From positions 1-6,623 of the forward strand of contig JAGDBH010000124.1 in the NCBI GenBank assembly GCA_017959135.1: 6,623 nucleotides of DNA, in the 5' to 3' direction. This DNA is from Succinivibrio sp. (GTDB lineage: Bacteria; Pseudomonadota; Gammaproteobacteria; Enterobacterales; Succinivibrionaceae). The translations under genes were made by a program, and so were the position numbers. The notes beneath the pieces were generated by a model. The model saw only the letters and a program-made list of their open reading frames with translations, was not told the DNA's origin and made no database searches. Positions within the stretch are counted from its first letter, which is position 1. Each line of letters opens with the position of its first letter. This document shows positions 5,188 through 6,623 of the stretch, one piece after another.

Positions 5188-6623
5188 TTACTTGTTGTCG
5201 TCTTTTACTTCTTCGAATTCATCATCAACGACATCGTCTTCCTTATTAGCACTATTTGACTGCTGTGAAGACTGCTGTGACTGCTGAGCCTGAGCCTGTG
5301 CCTGACCAGCCTGCATTAGTACGGCAGCAGCCTCTAATACAGCCTTCTCAGCCTGCTCAATCTTCTCCTTGTCATCACCGCGGGCAGCCATCTCAAGGTC
5401 ACCTAGTGCCTTGTTGATCTTGGTCTTGTCAGCATCTGATACCTTATCACCTAAATCTGACATCTGCTTCTTGATCTGGTGAGCAGTTGAATCAGCGCGG
5501 TTACGTGCAGTAGCAAGCTCTTCGAACTTCTTATCCTCTGCAGAGTGCTCTTCAGCCTCGCGAACCATACGCTTGATATCTTCATCTGATAGACCTGAAG
5601 ATGACTTAATAGTAATCTTCTGCTCTTTACCGGTCTTCTTATCCGTTGCTGAAACGTGGATTAAACCGTCATCATCGATATCGAAGGTAACTTCGATCTG
5701 TGCCATTCCACGTGGCTGTGGCTCAATACCCTCTAGGTTGAACTGACCTAGTGACTTGTTATCAGCAGCTCTCTTTCTCTCACCCTGTAGAACATGGATG
5801 GTTACTGCAGGCTGATTATCTTCAGCAGTTGAGAATACCTGTGACTTCTTAGTAGGAATGGTTGTGTTCTTCTCAATCAGAGTAGTCATAACACCACCAA
5901 GAGTCTCAATACCTAATGATAGAGGGGTAACGTCTAGAAGAAGAACGTCCTTCTTATCACCAGTTAGAACACCACCCTGAATTGCTGCACCAATAGCAAC
6001 AGCTTCATCTGGGTTAACATCCTTACGAGGGTCCTTACCGAAGAAATCAGCAACAAGCTTCTGAACCATAGGCATACGTGACTGACCACCAACAAGGATA
6101 ACGTCGTTAACCTCTGAAGGAGACAGACCTGCGTCTGATAAAGCAGTCTTAACTGGGTCTAATGTTCTGTTTACTAAATCTTCAACTAATGACTCTAGCT
6201 TTGAACGAGTAATCTTGATGTTCATGTGCTTAGGGCCAGTTGCATCAGCAGTAATGTATGGTAGGTTTACATCGGTCTGCTGTGAAGATGAAAGCTCAAT
6301 CTTAGCCTTTTCTGCTGCTTCCTTTAAACGCTGTAGAGCTAATGGATCAGCACGTAAATCAACGCCCTGCTCTGCCTTGAACTCATCGATCAGGTAATCA
6401 ACGATACGGTTATCGAAGTCCTCACCACCTAAGTGAGTATCACCGTTGGTTGCTAAAACTTCGAAGGTCTTCTCACCATCCAGCTCATCGATATCGATGA
6501 TTGAGATATCGAAGGTACCACCACCTAAGTCGTAAACAGCAATCTTCTGCTCGCCCTTAGCCTTGTCCTCACCGTAAGCGATAGCTGCTGCGGTAGGCTC
6601 GTTGATAATACGCTTAACATTTA
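5188..6623 (-). CDS. dnaK: Molecular chaperone DnaK (Hsp70), 5' end cut by window
   Basis: DnaK is the ATP-driven Hsp70. It binds hydrophobic peptide stretches and cycles with DnaJ and GrpE. The frame is open from the window edge to TAA at 5188, giving 477 residues that correspond to about residue 164 onward in E. coli. Visible features include INEPTAAA (equivalent of E171) and the phosphate loop VYDLGGGTF, with the equivalents of D194 and T199. VLVGGQ-type sequence (here [10 protein letters not shown]) lies late in the nucleotide-binding domain. The interdomain linker [10 protein letters not shown], the substrate-binding domain with GERKRAADN, and the helical lid follow. The lid ends in a glutamine/serine-rich stretch and an acidic tail [10 protein letters not shown]. 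About 163 N-terminal residues are missing, so full length would be near 640 against 638 in E. coli. Promoter, leader and any upstream grpE lie outside. An internal ATG at 6225 is not the start. Confidence 0.98.
   Translation of the reverse strand, partial: NVKRIINEPTAAAIAYGEDKAKGEQKIAVYDLGGGTFDISIIDIDELDGEKTFEVLATNGDTHLGGEDFDNRIVDYLIDEFKAEQGVDLRADPLALQRLKEAAEKAKIELSSSQQTDVNLPYITADATGPKHMNIKITRSKLESLVEDLVNRTLDPVKTALSDAGLSPSEVNDVILVGGQSRMPMVQKLVADFFGKDPRKDVNPDEAVAIGAAIQGGVLTGDKKDVLLLDVTPLSLGIETLGGVMTTLIEKNTTIPTKKSQVFSTAEDNQPAVTIHVLQGERKRAADNKSLGQFNLEGIEPQPRGMAQIEVTFDIDDDGLIHVSATDKKTGKEQKITIKSSSGLSDEDIKRMVREAEEHSAEDKKFEELATARNRADSTAHQIKKQMSDLGDKVSDADKTKINKALGDLEMAARGDDKEKIEQAEKAVLEAAAVLMQAGQAQAQAQQSQQSSQQSNSANKEDDVVDDEFEEVKDDNK

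Noticed and set aside
5263..5310. Tandem repeat or CRISPR-like array in the dnaK 3' end
   Set aside because: The repetition is from glutamine, alanine and serine codons in the coding frame, without regular spacers.
6223..6225. ATG at 6225 as the dnaK start
   Set aside because: The frame continues upstream to the window edge with clear DnaK ATPase-domain sequence, so this is the internal methionine of GPKHMNIK.

Overview
The window is a conserved housekeeping segment of a gammaproteobacterial chromosome. The visible FtsH, RlmE, YhbY, GreA, DnaJ and DnaK proteins all resemble their Escherichia coli counterparts closely. FtsH and DnaK keep E. coli residue numbering at every catalytic position checked. 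Base composition is moderately AT-rich by eye, and the intergenic DNA is clearly AT-rich. A host-associated anaerobe of the Aeromonadales/Succinivibrionaceae type would fit, but that placement is a guess. There are no mobile elements, CRISPR arrays, tRNA or rRNA genes, and no frameshifted genes.

Layout from left to right: ftsH (minus, C-terminal end cut off by the window start); rlmE (minus, 9 bp upstream of ftsH and probably co-transcribed); a 284-bp AT-rich divergent region with a good rlmE promoter and three inverted repeats ahead of yhbY; yhbY (plus); a compact bidirectional terminator shared with greA; greA (minus) with its own near-consensus promoter; a 361-bp gene-free stretch with several inverted repeats and the dnaJ terminator; dnaJ (minus); a 71-bp spacer with a 14-bp hairpin; and dnaK (minus, N-terminal ~163 residues beyond the window end).

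Functionally there are two groups. DnaK and DnaJ (Hsp70 and its Hsp40 partner) and FtsH (membrane AAA+ protease) handle protein folding and turnover. In E. coli this same set also controls the heat-shock sigma factor. RlmE and YhbY act on the 50S ribosomal subunit, and GreA rescues backtracked RNA polymerase. The order greA-yhbY-rlmE-ftsH and all four orientations match E. coli. The direct attachment of dnaK-dnaJ to this block resembles the longer cluster of pseudomonads, but without the dapB-carA-carB genes that normally lie between dnaJ and greA.

No new system is evident. The points worth a second look are regulatory and architectural: the structured dnaJ-greA gap, the dnaK-dnaJ hairpin, the repeat-rich yhbY leader, a charged insertion in DnaJ and an acidic tail on RlmE.
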